From Rhodobacterales bacterium (GTDB lineage: Bacteria > Pseudomonadota > Alphaproteobacteria > Rhodobacterales > Rhodobacteraceae), in the NCBI GenBank assembly GCA_003249215.1, contig QKJR01000021.1:16093-80092 (forward strand): a stretch of 64,000 nt of DNA, in the 5' to 3' direction. Shown here piece by piece: positions 59,001 through 63,497 of this stretch. A program made the translations under genes and the position numbers. Under the pieces are notes generated by a model, which was not told where the DNA came from, made no database searches, and saw only the letters and a program-made list of their open reading frames with translations. Every line of letters begins with the position of its first letter. The first letter of the stretch is position 1.

Positions 59001-59731
59001 CCTATACGGTCACCGACGGCACCGAGACGGTGTCGGCGCAGCTCGTGATCACGGTGGGCAACGAAGCCCCCGTTATCACCTCGGCGTCGGAGATCTCGAT
59101 CGAGGAGAACACGACCGCGGTGGGCATGATCACCGCCACCGACCCCGAGGGCGATGCGATCAGCTTCGCGATCACCGGGGGGGCGGATGCCGCGCTCTTC
59201 GAGATCGACGCCACGACCGGGGCGCTCAGCTTCGTCGCAGCCCCCGATTTCGAGGCGCCGGGCGATGCCGGGGGCGACAATGTCTATGACGTGGTGATCG
59301 GGGTGACCGACGAATTCCTGTTCCTCACCGAGCAGGCGGTCAGTGTGAGCGTCACCGATGTCGCCGAGGGCACGCCGCCCGTTCTGATCACCGGCACGAA
59401 CGGCAACGACCGGCTGATCGGCACCGATGCGGATGAGATCATCGACCCGCTGGCGGGCCGGCTCGACGTGATGATGGGGGGCGGCGGGGCGGATGTGTTC
59501 ATGCTGGCCTCCTCGTGCACGAACGGTGTGCGCGAGACCCGCAACATCACCGATTTCACCGCGGGCGAGGACCTGATCGACCTCGGGGCGGCGGCGGTGG
59601 CGCGGGTCGTGTCGCTCGGGACTGCGACCTATCTCTACCTCGACCACGAGCAGGATGTGATCATCCTGAACGGGGTGACGGGATGGGATGACAGCTACCT
59701 CGTTTCCGATGCGGAAACTTACTTTGCGTGA
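45911..59731 (+). CDS. Giant secreted multi-domain protein (beta-propeller/Ig-like repeats, RTX-type C-terminus)
   Basis: 4,606 residues, very acidic and Ala/Gly/Asp/Thr-rich, almost without Cys or Lys. The order is six modules of seven ~55-residue repeats (about residues 1-3382) separated by ~165-residue beta-sandwich linkers (two linkers after the third module). Then come an Ig/cadherin-like domain (3385-3494), a PKD-like domain (3496-3587), three VCBS/cadherin-like domains (3588-3913) and five near-identical 94-residue repeats (3914-4383). A cadherin domain (~4384-4490) and one RTX-type GTNGNDRLIGTDADEI segment followed by a FTAGEDLIDLG secretion-type tail close the protein. There is no Sec signal, so type I secretion is expected. 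The role is probably adhesion, biofilm or carbohydrate binding. No LapA-type retention module is at the N-terminus and no T1SS genes are nearby. Confidence 0.92.
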   Translation: MTIIAATGVVNIFTAGDQESVVLSRLAGGGYVAIWQSYDQNGSNFGLVGQMFNAYGERIGDEFFVETTTAGSQNSATVTGLEGGGFVVSWQDAPSGDVFAQVFDAAGAPVGTEVQVNTETYSTQNEPTLVALADGGFTVLWSSYNNETNSYDIRAQRYDASGAAVDGEYTANTTTAGTQSASDAAPLGSGYVAVWSSAGTIIAQRVAADGTLSGGEITVGTSVPGSQSDPQVTTLAGGRFVVVWTAYGPDGSGYGVMARVYEANGTAIGAEFIVNASTLSTQFQPSVTATPDGGFFVTWYSDQFGGSYTYDILGRKFDASGVADPEGEIRVYDSVSSNVANPDVVALDNGLIIVAFDGGSSDGDGSGRGVTQVVLMDEAAPVALPVAPQIEGLSSMLSVSETELQSGGVLLDSAVAVSDADSADFAGGRLVIGRITAEGDAIPFGQQMHDAISIRDQGNGPGQIGVSGSAVSFGGALIGTIVSDGTEGADLVIALTAAADPAAVEALIENLVYSATDDDPAAQVQLALLLEDGAGATSAPHVITIDITPETDAPQPVLAEPEQVNTTTENDQTAPDVAALSDGGWVAVWQSYLQDGSGWSIHAQRYDATGALVGPELRVNTTIGGSQTEPAVAALSGGGFVVTWYDPNHSAADGFVRAQLYDATGVALGGEFAAATGLAGQYTPDVAGLVDGSFVIVWEGYNSATSSNDIFVQRFDAGGAALGAPFVANTLTDGAQADVQIAALAGGGYVLSWTDLSGVDGDGHGVRAQIFAANGTAVGTEIAVNTITESAQEVSAVGALADGGFVVAWQDYLHDGSGYGIFAQRYDASGAAVGEPFLVNQTTQNYQLAPSVTGTATGGFIIGWNGYTDAATTGYYQALVQAYDAAGNRLDGELSLSGDVSSYHTTPELALLANGDLIAVFHSDSGDGSSGRILQQILGNPANYGDPALAPVIAGFNTERVLSEAEVNAGPVLLDADAHVALGDLDSADFQGGRLEVTRTTGDGYQDLFAAPDDASQDVLGIRNQGTGAGQIGVSGTTVSFGGTAFATIVSDGTAGSSLVVEFLAGASLAAVEALLENLTYANPSDDPEASRILRIVVTDGNNGRSEPILVDLTITPEVETPVAAGDEMLVNSFTSGNQETPHVAVLSDDSYVIIWRSYNQEASDDIYAQRYSADGTPLGGEFRVNTTLAGSQTDPQIVALSGGGFVVVWYDSNVYATQDRLRAQIFDASGATVGSEFTIEGASSQYGSDPAITTWGSGFAVAWTGYDNLDGSYNYDAFVQRFDATGAKVGAETRVSTNATGGVSDPAIAELAGGGAVLVWTDATGLDGDGSGIVARLISAAGTPTGTDFVVNALTEGNQSLPSVAALSGGGFVVAWLDANGADSASHGIFAQRFDATGAALGEVFLVNEMVTSSQTTPEVIALPGGGFVIAYRDDSGADGYSYGVFAQYYDADGHRIDGAQQLSSATNGYQYDPALAAFSDGSIVAAWMSNGVAGDVSNEIHHRLFSAGMDFSGPSADPAIEGLASTVYVVQASAATPMLIDNGLLVTDPDSGNFEGGTLALRWLGSIADGFEQLGFGSGGGRVTLAGATLQVDGVAIGTIDATEDGADGADLVIALLAGATPDRVRVALEALTYANSATLAVTGSRLLSMRLSDGDGGVSVPASIAITVQGSVSVSTIALGDVTASLVVEEDAAQIAGQVIDASVDFSYTGAALSGGNLWLRYSESVIYRDAALYDRLTVANIGTGLGQISVSGSAISYQGTAFATIDGTETGLDGTALRITFGAAVTEAAVDALIEALRYGNTADGQNEGRTLILRVTDASNASTGDAYITVDSLQNYDGALVPMAAETQVNAYSDNNQDAPAVAALADGGYLVAWQSYGQDDLSSWGIYAQRYDANGTPTGPEFQVAEGGNFDQTEVSVVGLASGGYALFWTDSGQDGSGQGIYGRIYAADGTAGPEFLAEVNTSSTQHYPAVTELANGRIVLTWSAYTSGSSGDGSGYGVVARIFEADGTPVTGEIAVNTYVTSTQEDSAIAGLAGGGFVVTWASSGGDGTDYGISAQRFAADGTKLGTEFVVNTTTTSAQTEPAIAALSGGGFVIVWTDYTADGSGYGVYAQRYDASGVALGGEFMVHQLTESTQYQPVVTALDDGGFLIAWSDSGSNTADPSGYGVFVQRFAADGTRVDAPVLVNTETSGNQSDAALALLADGRVVAVWTSATSGTAGDGSSDGVFQTILAPAGTAPASLAPVIDGLPESVTLDEAAVNAGFVALDVPAAIAVSDADSANFAGGLLEITRVVSYSTADLFAAPDNGVQDDLAFLGTGVSIVGTTVRVNGVSVGTITSDGLGGAALSVSLNAGATPERIEILLEALSYRNLSNDPEAERTLRVVLADGDGGSTSQTFTVVVTPEADAPGAVDGEAQVNTATYSDQMQSAVAGLAGGGHVVVWASRYQDDPDSSNFGIFGQLYDASGQPVGPEFPVNTTFIGTQQNPVVSALPSGGFIVAWDGNGADDTAGVYGQIFAADGTPVGTEFRMNDATSGSELDVQLAVSASGTVLAVWSDTNGDSNGYGVRGRLYDSAGNALSTDMQLNTTETSTQYMPVVTALAGGGFAVAWDSYGQDAAGGYGVVLQILGANGAKVGGEIAVNVSTAGYQTVGGIASLANGTIVVTWTEQDGVDGSGQGVFARLFSASGVPLGDEFLVPEAVYTTQNAPTVIALADGGFVIAWADGGGVDGSGWGVIGQRYAADGSRIDGPFVINEEVSSTQNEVALAALINGGFVASWSSTTSGTAGDGSGSGVFQRLFGQDTDFDRAGIPELDAINATVSYAENLVNAVPQLIDANGAAVVFDPDASGWGGGFLRVDMVETSTAYSAQINAPDDLSQDMLGLRLGAGITLVGWIVSVDGVAVATVVSNGLAGAPLELALEAAMTTAALERLVEALTYRNVSDDPEAARTIRIQIGDGDGHASDPVIVQVEITPDLDGVSPVYGERQANTTITNAQTAPALASTAEGFVMVWQSYLQDGSGQGIYGQRFDADGNKIGTEFAVNTTTAGDQSAPQVTALADGGFAVVWEAPGTSGTEIWMQRFAANGSTLGTETQLNTVTYSTQSQPDITLLGNGDLLVAWTSYNNLSGTGYSYDIYARLFDGTTGAAKGAEFLVNTELASTQDVPQVSATADGGFVVTWASATSGTAGDGDGEGVFARIYAPDGSGGYAATGSESQINTYTASTQTDPSVTGLAGGGSVVIWSSYDQDGSGWGVFGQILDASGTPVAPEFRINEERSSTQDDPQVVALDHGGFVVVYADASGLDGSGWGVIAQQFDAAGARIDGPIVVNTETSSTQNAPTVAALPGGGFVVGWASVTSGTAGDGDNSGIFYQIFGNSAPVLTDLVADTDEDTSFVFDAAFFAAGFVDEDGQELAAIRIDVLPSSGELLLEGSPVAPGTEISVSDLDAGKLIYVPLGDFNGADTFGWSGSDGLSFSPVQAETRINVLPVNDPVSLEAGPDATVGEGTALNRLITLTDPDNDTYTITVDYGDGSAASSFNTTSKTPGLYHLYADEGVYTVSVSVTDNAGSSALDSFTVTIENLPPQARADYFTIGEDATLSGNLFVWNGGGTDTDPGGDPFSVSAINGTVLVPGAVIVLASGAALTVLANGDILYDPTVSTTFQALADGQSALDSFTYTITDDGGASSTANVQVTVQGADDNVIAQDDSFTVAEDATLAGNVFDDNGAGPDIDPEGDALSVSAVNGQAALVGAAISVSGGGILRILANGAVSFDTNGGYQWLGVGETYQIGFTYVATEAGAGLSASAAGTVTITGVNDDPIAGNDYATTDAGVATAEIMVLSNDSDVDGDSLTLASFGQGANGTVTLGAGGGLIYTPDEGFSGTDSFTYEVSDGQGGSDTATVTVSVAQGNTAPEAVADAYSVHAGQVLNVAAAAGVLANDSDLDGDAISVTSVTAPSNGALTMLADGSFTYTPDSGFVGTETLTYTVTDGTETVSAQLVITVGNTAPEAVADAYSVHAGQVLNVAAAAGVLANDSDLDGDAISVTSVTAPSNGALTMLADGSFTYTPDNGFVGTETLTYTLTDGVETVSGQLVITVGNTAPEAVADAYSVHAGQVLNVAAAAGVLANDSDLDGDAISVTSVTAPSNGSLTMLADGSFSYTPDSGFVGTETLTYTLTDGVETVSGQLVITVGNTAPEAVADAYSVHAGQVLNVAAAAGVLANDSDLDGDAISVTSVTAPSNGALTMLADGSFSYTPDNGFVGTETLTYTVTDGTETVSGQLVITVGNTAPEAVADAYSVHAGQVLNVAAAAGVLANDSDLDGDAISVTSVTAPSNGALTMLADGSFTYTPDNGFVGTETLTYTVTDGTETVSAQLVITVGNEAPVITSASEISIEENTTAVGMITATDPEGDAISFAITGGADAALFEIDATTGALSFVAAPDFEAPGDAGGDNVYDVVIGVTDEFLFLTEQAVSVSVTDVAEGTPPVLITGTNGNDRLIGTDADEIIDPLAGRLDVMMGGGGADVFMLASSCTNGVRETRNITDFTAGEDLIDLGAAAVARVVSLGTATYLYLDHEQDVIILNGVTGWDDSYLVSDAETYFA
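47576..48735 (+). repeat. Propeller-like module B: seven repeats
   Basis: A lone strand EQVNTTT opens the module. Seven repeats begin at the ENDQTAP, GGSQTEP, AGQYTPD, DGAQADV, ESAQEVS, QNYQLAP and SSYHTTP segments. The seventh ends RILQQILG without the VNT strand. The linker domain (PVIAGF..., DLDSADFQGG) follows to about 49265. Confidence 0.75.
49270..50450 (+). repeat. Propeller-like module C: seven repeats, followed by two linker domains
   Basis: Opening strand EMLVNSFT. Seven repeats begin SGNQETP, AGSQTDP, SQYGSDP, TGGVSDP, EGNQSLP, TSSQTTP and NGYQYDP. Unlike the other modules it is followed by two consecutive linker-type domains (about 50465-50930 and 50935-51420), the second more diverged. 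Confidence 0.75.
51445..52640 (+). repeat. Propeller-like module D: seven repeats
   Basis: Opening strand TQVNAYS. Repeats begin DNNQDAP, GNFDQTE, TQHYPAV, TSTQEDS, TSAQTEP, ESTQYQP and SGNQSDA. The last ends GVFQTILAPAG. Linker domain at about 52655-53140. Confidence 0.75.
53150..54340 (+). repeat. Propeller-like module E: seven repeats
   Basis: Opening strand AQVNTAT. Repeats begin YSDQMQS, IGTQQNP, SGSELDV, TSTQYMP, AGYQTVG, YTTQNAP and SSTQNEV. The last ends GVFQRLFGQ. Linker domain at about 54350-54845. Confidence 0.75.
54865..56055 (+). repeat. Propeller-like module F: seven repeats
   Basis: Opening strand RQANTTI. Repeats begin TNAQTAP, AGDQSAP, YSTQSQP, ASTQDVP, ASTQTDP, SSTQDDP and SSTQNAP. 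The last ends GIFYQIFGN. After this module the architecture changes to Ig/PKD/VCBS-type domains. Confidence 0.75.
57650..59059 (+). repeat. Five tandem 282-bp repeats encoding near-identical 94-residue Ig-like (VCBS/cadherin-like) domains
   Basis: Units at 57650, 57932, 58214, 58496 and 58778, each exactly 282 bp and in frame. Each starts NTAPEAVADAYSVHAGQVLN and ends QLVITVG. Protein differences are confined to a few positions (GAL/GSL; TYTPDSG/TYTPDNG/SYTPDSG/SYTPDNG; TVTDGTE/TLTDGVE; SAQ/SGQ). The DNA copies are also nearly identical, with scattered synonymous changes, which suggests recent duplication or ongoing gene conversion. Aspartate-rich DSDLDGD turns suggest Ca2+ binding. Confidence 0.95.
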
Positions 59732-59842
59732 AAACGGGCTGAGTCGGGGGCATCCATGCTTGAGAAAAAGGTCAAATTTGTTAACCTTGCTTCATTGAAC
59801 CGTATGCGGGTGGGGATCCGTCAGCCTGATCGGGGAAAAGTG

Positions 59843-60424
59843 ATGAAGACTTTACGTTCTGTTGCGGCGGCTCTCCTGCTCGCCCTTACGCCTGTTGCGG
59901 CTTCGGCCGCGTCGATCGACCTCGCCGCCAACGGCTATCAGCTCGAGGGCTCGAGCTGGAGCTATGATCCGACCGATGTCGTCCTGATCTCGGACGGTCT
60001 GGGCGGGTTGTCGCTCTTCGCGACCGATGTCGCGACCTTCGGGCTCGATGCCAGTCTGACGAGCTTCGACGTGACCGATGCCAGCCAGTTCAGCTTCCTC
60101 TTCGGCGGCCAGGGCGCTGATTTCGCCACCGCGACGGGGGCTTCGGTGATCGGCGGCGACTCGAATGCGATAGAGTTGCTCTTCGAGGGGGTGTCGGGCT
60201 ACGGCAGCCTCGCCGCGCTCGACGGTGGCGCGCTTCTCGCGACGCTGACCTTCTCGATCACCTCGGGGGGGCCGGATGGCATGAGCGGGACCGGCGTGCT
60301 CAGCTTCGCGCAGCTCGAGGATCTGCCCGATGTGGGCGTCGTGCCGCTGCCGGCCGGGGGGCTTCTGCTGATCTCGGGTCTGGGCGCCGCGGTTGCGCTG
60401 CGCCGGCGCAAGGCGCGGGGCTGA
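59843..60424 (+). CDS. VPLPA-CTERM sorting domain-containing secreted protein
   Basis: 193 residues. The Sec signal peptide is residues 1-~23 (MKTLRSVAAALLLALTPVAA, cleavage after SASA/AAS). The middle is beta-rich and Gly/Ser/Asp-rich with no recognised enzyme motif. The C-terminus is VPLPAGGLLLISGLGAAVAL followed by RRRKARG: the VPLPA signal, a transmembrane helix and an Arg/Lys cluster. This is the exosortase-recognised VPLPA-CTERM tag of Rhodobacterales. Such proteins are processed by an exosortase and tied to exopolysaccharide or biofilm functions. ATG 59843 is chosen over an upstream frame start at 59756 because the signal peptide begins there, after GGGGAAA. A terminator follows. Confidence 0.9.
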   Translation: MKTLRSVAAALLLALTPVAASAASIDLAANGYQLEGSSWSYDPTDVVLISDGLGGLSLFATDVATFGLDASLTSFDVTDASQFSFLFGGQGADFATATGASVIGGDSNAIELLFEGVSGYGSLAALDGGALLATLTFSITSGGPDGMSGTGVLSFAQLEDLPDVGVVPLPAGGLLLISGLGAAVALRRRKARG

Positions 60425-60455
60425 TCCGCGCGGCAGCCATCCGACAAGAGACCAC

Positions 60456-60483
60456 CGCCCGGGCCCTCCGCCCGGGCGTTTTT
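60456..60483 (+). terminator. Rho-independent terminator after the VPLPA-CTERM gene
   Basis: Perfect 8-bp stem CGCCCGGG / CCCGGGCG, 7-nt loop, followed by TTTTT. It lies 32 nt after the stop and cleanly separates this gene from trmB. Confidence 0.9.
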
Positions 60484-60542
60484 CATGCGCCGTGGCCTGG
60501 CGGGGCTTGACCCGCCGCGCGGCCCTGGCCTATGGCCCGCCC

Positions 60543-61298
60543 ATGATGACCGATCCCCGAGACGAAGCCGCCGATCCGGCCCCCGAGACCCCGCAAGAGC
60601 CCGCCGCCGCGGAGCCGCAACCCGAATGGCGCAACTTTTATGGCCGCCGCTCGGGCAAGACGATGCGGCAGAGCCAGAAGACCTATCTGAGCGAGGATCT
60701 GGCCAGCCTGACGCCGCGCGGTGTCTCGCGTGAGGATAACCCCGATCGCGAGACCCTCGACCCGCGCGGCTTTTTCGGCAACGACGCCCCGATCTGGCTC
60801 GAGGTGGGCTTTGGCGGTGGCGAGCACCTGGTGCATATGTGTGCGCGCTATCCGGGCGTGAACATCATCGGCTGCGAGCCCTTCATCAATGGCGTGGCGA
60901 TGCTTCTGGGCAAGATCCGCGCGGCCGGCGTCACCAATATCGCGGTCTATCCCGGGGATGCGCGCGACCTGATGGAGGTGCTGCCCGATCAGTGCCTTGC
61001 CCGCGCCTTCCTGAACTACCCCGATCCCTGGCCCAAGCGCCGCCACCATCGCCGCCGCTTCGTCACGCAGGAGCATCTCGTGCCGCTGGCGCGTTGCCTC
61101 GTGCCGGGGTCCGAGTTCCGCGTGGCGACCGACATTCCCGATTACATGCGCCAGACCCTGCTCGAGGTGCCGCAGGCCGGCTTCGCGCTCACCGCCCATT
61201 CGGGGCAGGCCTGGGAGGACTGGCTCTCGACCCGCTACGAGCAAAAGGCCCTGCGCGAGGGGCGCTTGCCCGATTACGCGACCTTCCACCGGCTTTAA
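60543..61298 (+). CDS. trmB: tRNA (guanine-N7-)-methyltransferase TrmB
   Basis: 251 residues. It forms m7G46 in the variable loop of many tRNAs using SAM. Motifs: RNFYGRRSGKTMR near the N-terminus, the SAM site IWLEVGFGGGEHL, IGCEPFINGVA, the catalytic/tRNA-binding segment LNYPDPWPKRRHHRRRF, and TDIPDYM plus the C-terminal TRYEQKAL. The N-terminal ~25 residues are Pro/Glu/Ala-rich and variable. Two adjacent ATGs (60543 and 60546) are possible starts. It is the first gene of a housekeeping stretch with aroA and cmk on the same strand. Confidence 0.96.
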   Translation: MMTDPRDEAADPAPETPQEPAAAEPQPEWRNFYGRRSGKTMRQSQKTYLSEDLASLTPRGVSREDNPDRETLDPRGFFGNDAPIWLEVGFGGGEHLVHMCARYPGVNIIGCEPFINGVAMLLGKIRAAGVTNIAVYPGDARDLMEVLPDQCLARAFLNYPDPWPKRRHHRRRFVTQEHLVPLARCLVPGSEFRVATDIPDYMRQTLLEVPQAGFALTAHSGQAWEDWLSTRYEQKALREGRLPDYATFHRL

Positions 61299-61309
61299 GG
61301 TCGGATTTC

Positions 61310-61366
61310 GCGTATTTCGACCAAGAAGAAGCGCAGGGTCTTTCAGGGGCTTCTGCCTTGGGCTAA
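61310..61366. repeat. Diverged copy of the palindromic repeat found between aroA and cmk
   Basis: The left arm begins GCGTATTTCGACCAAGAAGA, similar to the left arm of the element at 62776-62842. The right arm GCTTCTGCCTTGGGCTAAC pairs only partly with it. It lies between trmB and aroA. It looks like a decayed member of the same dispersed element. Confidence 0.45.
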
Positions 61367-61408
61367 CAGACATCTGCCCTCAGCGGCGGGAATTCAGGGA
61401 GGTTTGCG

Positions 61409-62758
61409 ATGTCCGGTCACGGCGATCCGATCAAGATGACGGCAGGGCGCGGCGCGGCCCTCAAGGGTGTGGCCGAGGTGCCGGGCGACAAGTCGATCAG
61501 CCATCGCGCGCTGATCCTTGGGGCGCTGTCCATCGGTGAGACGAAGATCACCGGGCTTCTGGAGGGGCAGGACGTGCTCGATACCGCGAAGGCGATGCGG
61601 GCCTTTGGCGCCGAGGTCACGCGCCACGGCCCCGGCGAATGGTCGGTGCAGGGTGTGGGCGTGGGCGGCTTTGCCGAGCCCGAGGATGTGATCGATTGCG
61701 GGAATTCGGGCACCGGCGTGCGGCTGATCATGGGCGCGATGGCGACCTCGCCGATCTGCGCGACCTTCACCGGCGACGGGTCCTTGCGCAAGCGGCCGAT
61801 GGGGCGGGTGACCGATCCGCTGGCGCTCTTTGGCGCGCGGGCCGTGGGGCGCGCGGGCGGGCGGCTGCCGATGACTTTGGTCGGTGCGGCCGAGCCGGTG
61901 CCGGTCAGCTACACGACGCCGATGGCCTCGGCGCAGGTCAAGTCCGCGGTGCTGCTGGCGGGGCTGAATGCGCCCGGCCAGACCGTGGTGATCGAGAAAG
62001 TGCCGACCCGCGATCACACCGAACGCATGCTGCGCGGCTTTGGGGCCGAGGTCACGGTTGAGGTCACGCCGGAGGGCAACCGCATCACCCTACAGGGTCA
62101 GCCCGAACTGGTGGCGCAATCGGTCGCCGTGCCGCGCGATCCCTCCTCGGCGGCCTTCCCGGTCTGCGCGGCGGTTCTGGTGCCGGGCTCGGATATCCTC
62201 GTGCCGGGTGTCAGCCAGAACCCGACCCGCAACGGGCTCTTCCTGACGCTGAAGGAAATGGGCGCGGACATCGAGTTCCTGAACCCGCGCGAAGAGGGCG
62301 GCGAGCCGGTCGCCGATCTGCGGGTGAAATATTCCGAACTGACCGGGATCGACATCCCGGCGGGGCGGGCCAGCTCGCAGATCGACGAATATCCGGTGCT
62401 GGCGGCGGTGGCGGCCTGCGCGCGCGGCACCACGGTGATGCGCGGCGTGCATGAGCTTCGGGTCAAGGAAAGCGACCGGATCGACGCGATGGCCCGGGGC
62501 CTTGAGGCCTGTGGCGCGCGCATCGAAGAGGATGCCGATACGCTGATCGTCCATGGCCTTGGCCCCGAGGGCGTGCCGGGCGGGGCGACCTGCGCGACCC
62601 ATCTCGACCACCGCATCGCGATGAGCTTCCTGATCCTCGGCCTCGTCAGCCAGCAGCCGATCTCGGTCGATGACGGCAGCCCGATCGCCACCTCCTTCCC
62701 GGTCTTCGAGGAGTTGATGAGGGGCCTCGGCGCGTCCATCGTTCGGGATAACGGATAG
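61409..62758 (+). CDS. aroA: 3-phosphoshikimate 1-carboxyvinyltransferase (EPSP synthase), class II
   Basis: 449 residues. It joins shikimate-3-phosphate and PEP in aromatic amino-acid synthesis. The four class II signatures are all present: GDKS (in [11 protein letters not shown], residues 24-33), RDHTE, SAQVK and NPTR. So are RPMGRV and ELRVKESDR. At the position where the glyphosate-insensitive CP4 enzyme has Ala100, this protein has Gly101 (NSGTG instead of NAATG), the residue associated with sensitivity. It is followed by cmk after 118 nt that contain a long palindromic repeat. Confidence 0.96.
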   Translation: MSGHGDPIKMTAGRGAALKGVAEVPGDKSISHRALILGALSIGETKITGLLEGQDVLDTAKAMRAFGAEVTRHGPGEWSVQGVGVGGFAEPEDVIDCGNSGTGVRLIMGAMATSPICATFTGDGSLRKRPMGRVTDPLALFGARAVGRAGGRLPMTLVGAAEPVPVSYTTPMASAQVKSAVLLAGLNAPGQTVVIEKVPTRDHTERMLRGFGAEVTVEVTPEGNRITLQGQPELVAQSVAVPRDPSSAAFPVCAAVLVPGSDILVPGVSQNPTRNGLFLTLKEMGADIEFLNPREEGGEPVADLRVKYSELTGIDIPAGRASSQIDEYPVLAAVAACARGTTVMRGVHELRVKESDRIDAMARGLEACGARIEEDADTLIVHGLGPEGVPGGATCATHLDHRIAMSFLILGLVSQQPISVDDGSPIATSFPVFEELMRGLGASIVRDNG

Positions 62759-62775
62759 CGCGGAGCCTCCGGCGG

Positions 62776-62842
62776 GAGTATTTTCACCAAGAAAAAGCCG
62801 ATAGGCCTCAAGCGGCTGGTCTTTTTCTTGGCCCAAATACTC
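62776..62842. repeat. 22-bp inverted repeat (67-bp palindromic element) between aroA and cmk
   Basis: The left arm 62776-62797 begins GAGTATTT and ends CAAGAAAAAG. The right arm 62821-62842 begins CTTTTTCTTG and ends AAATACTC. The arms match at 19 of 22 positions, the mismatches being clustered in a 4-nt central part of each arm, with a 23-nt loop. It could act as a bidirectional terminator or processing hairpin. A decayed copy between trmB and aroA suggests a dispersed REP-like element. Confidence 0.75.
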
Positions 62843-62876
62843 AAGGAACGACCGCGCCAGAAGCGAAAGGGCAGGC

Positions 62877-63497
62877 ATGAACTTTACTGTGGCCATCGAC
62901 GGGCCGGCCGCCGCCGGCAAGGGCACGATCAGCCGCGCGGTGGCGCAGCGCTTCGGCTTTGCCCATCTCGACACCGGGGCGCTCTATCGTGCGGTCGGCG
63001 TCAAGGCCGAGGGGCAGGGGCTCGACCCGGCCGCGGCGGCCCGCAGCTTGACGGCGGAGGATCTGGAGCGCGAGGATCTGCGCACGCTCGAGGCCGGTCA
63101 GGCGGCGAGCCGGGTCGCGGTGATCCCCGAGGTGCGCGCGGCGCTTCTGGACTTCCAGCGCGAGTTTGCCCGGCGCGCGGGCGGTGCGGTGCTCGATGGC
63201 CGCGATATCGGCACGGTGATCTGCCCCGGCGCCGAGGTGAAGCTGTTTGTGACGGCAAGCCCCGAAGTCCGTGCGCGCCGCCGTTGGCTTGAGCTTGGTG
63301 GAGAGGCCGCGCCGAAGCCCTATGAGGCGGTGCTCGCCGAGGTGCTGGAACGCGACGACCGCGACATGAACCGCGCCGATGCGCCGCTCAAACCGGCCGC
63401 GGATGCGCTGATCCTTGACACCTCCGAGATGAGCGTCGAGGCGGCGGTGGCGGCGGCAGTCGCGGCGATCGAGGCCGCGTTGGGGCCTGACCGCTGA
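62877..63497 (+). CDS. cmk: Cytidylate kinase
   Basis: 206 residues. It phosphorylates CMP and dCMP with ATP. Walker [10 protein letters not shown] is at residues 9-17, then [12 protein letters not shown], the [23 protein letters not shown] core and RARRRWLEL of the lid. The C-terminus has [25 protein letters not shown], which is conserved in the family. In Rhodobacteraceae cmk is normally followed by rpsA. Here its stop overlaps the ATG of an unrelated gene by 1 nt (TGATG). Confidence 0.96.
   Translation: MNFTVAIDGPAAAGKGTISRAVAQRFGFAHLDTGALYRAVGVKAEGQGLDPAAAARSLTAEDLEREDLRTLEAGQAASRVAVIPEVRAALLDFQREFARRAGGAVLDGRDIGTVICPGAEVKLFVTASPEVRARRRWLELGGEAAPKPYEAVLAEVLERDDRDMNRADAPLKPAADALILDTSEMSVEAAVAAAVAAIEAALGPDR

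Noticed and set aside
57650..59059. CRISPR-like regular repetition
   Set aside because: The 282-bp units are contiguous, in frame and coding, with no spacers.
45713..59647. A 4,644-codon open frame on the minus strand opposite the giant protein gene
   Set aside because: Its predicted protein is Arg/Asp/Gly/His-rich low-complexity text (runs such as RRVAHRDHEL), mirrors the repeats of the plus strand and has no domain. High-GC codon bias leaves the antisense frame without stops. The plus-strand product has coherent domains.
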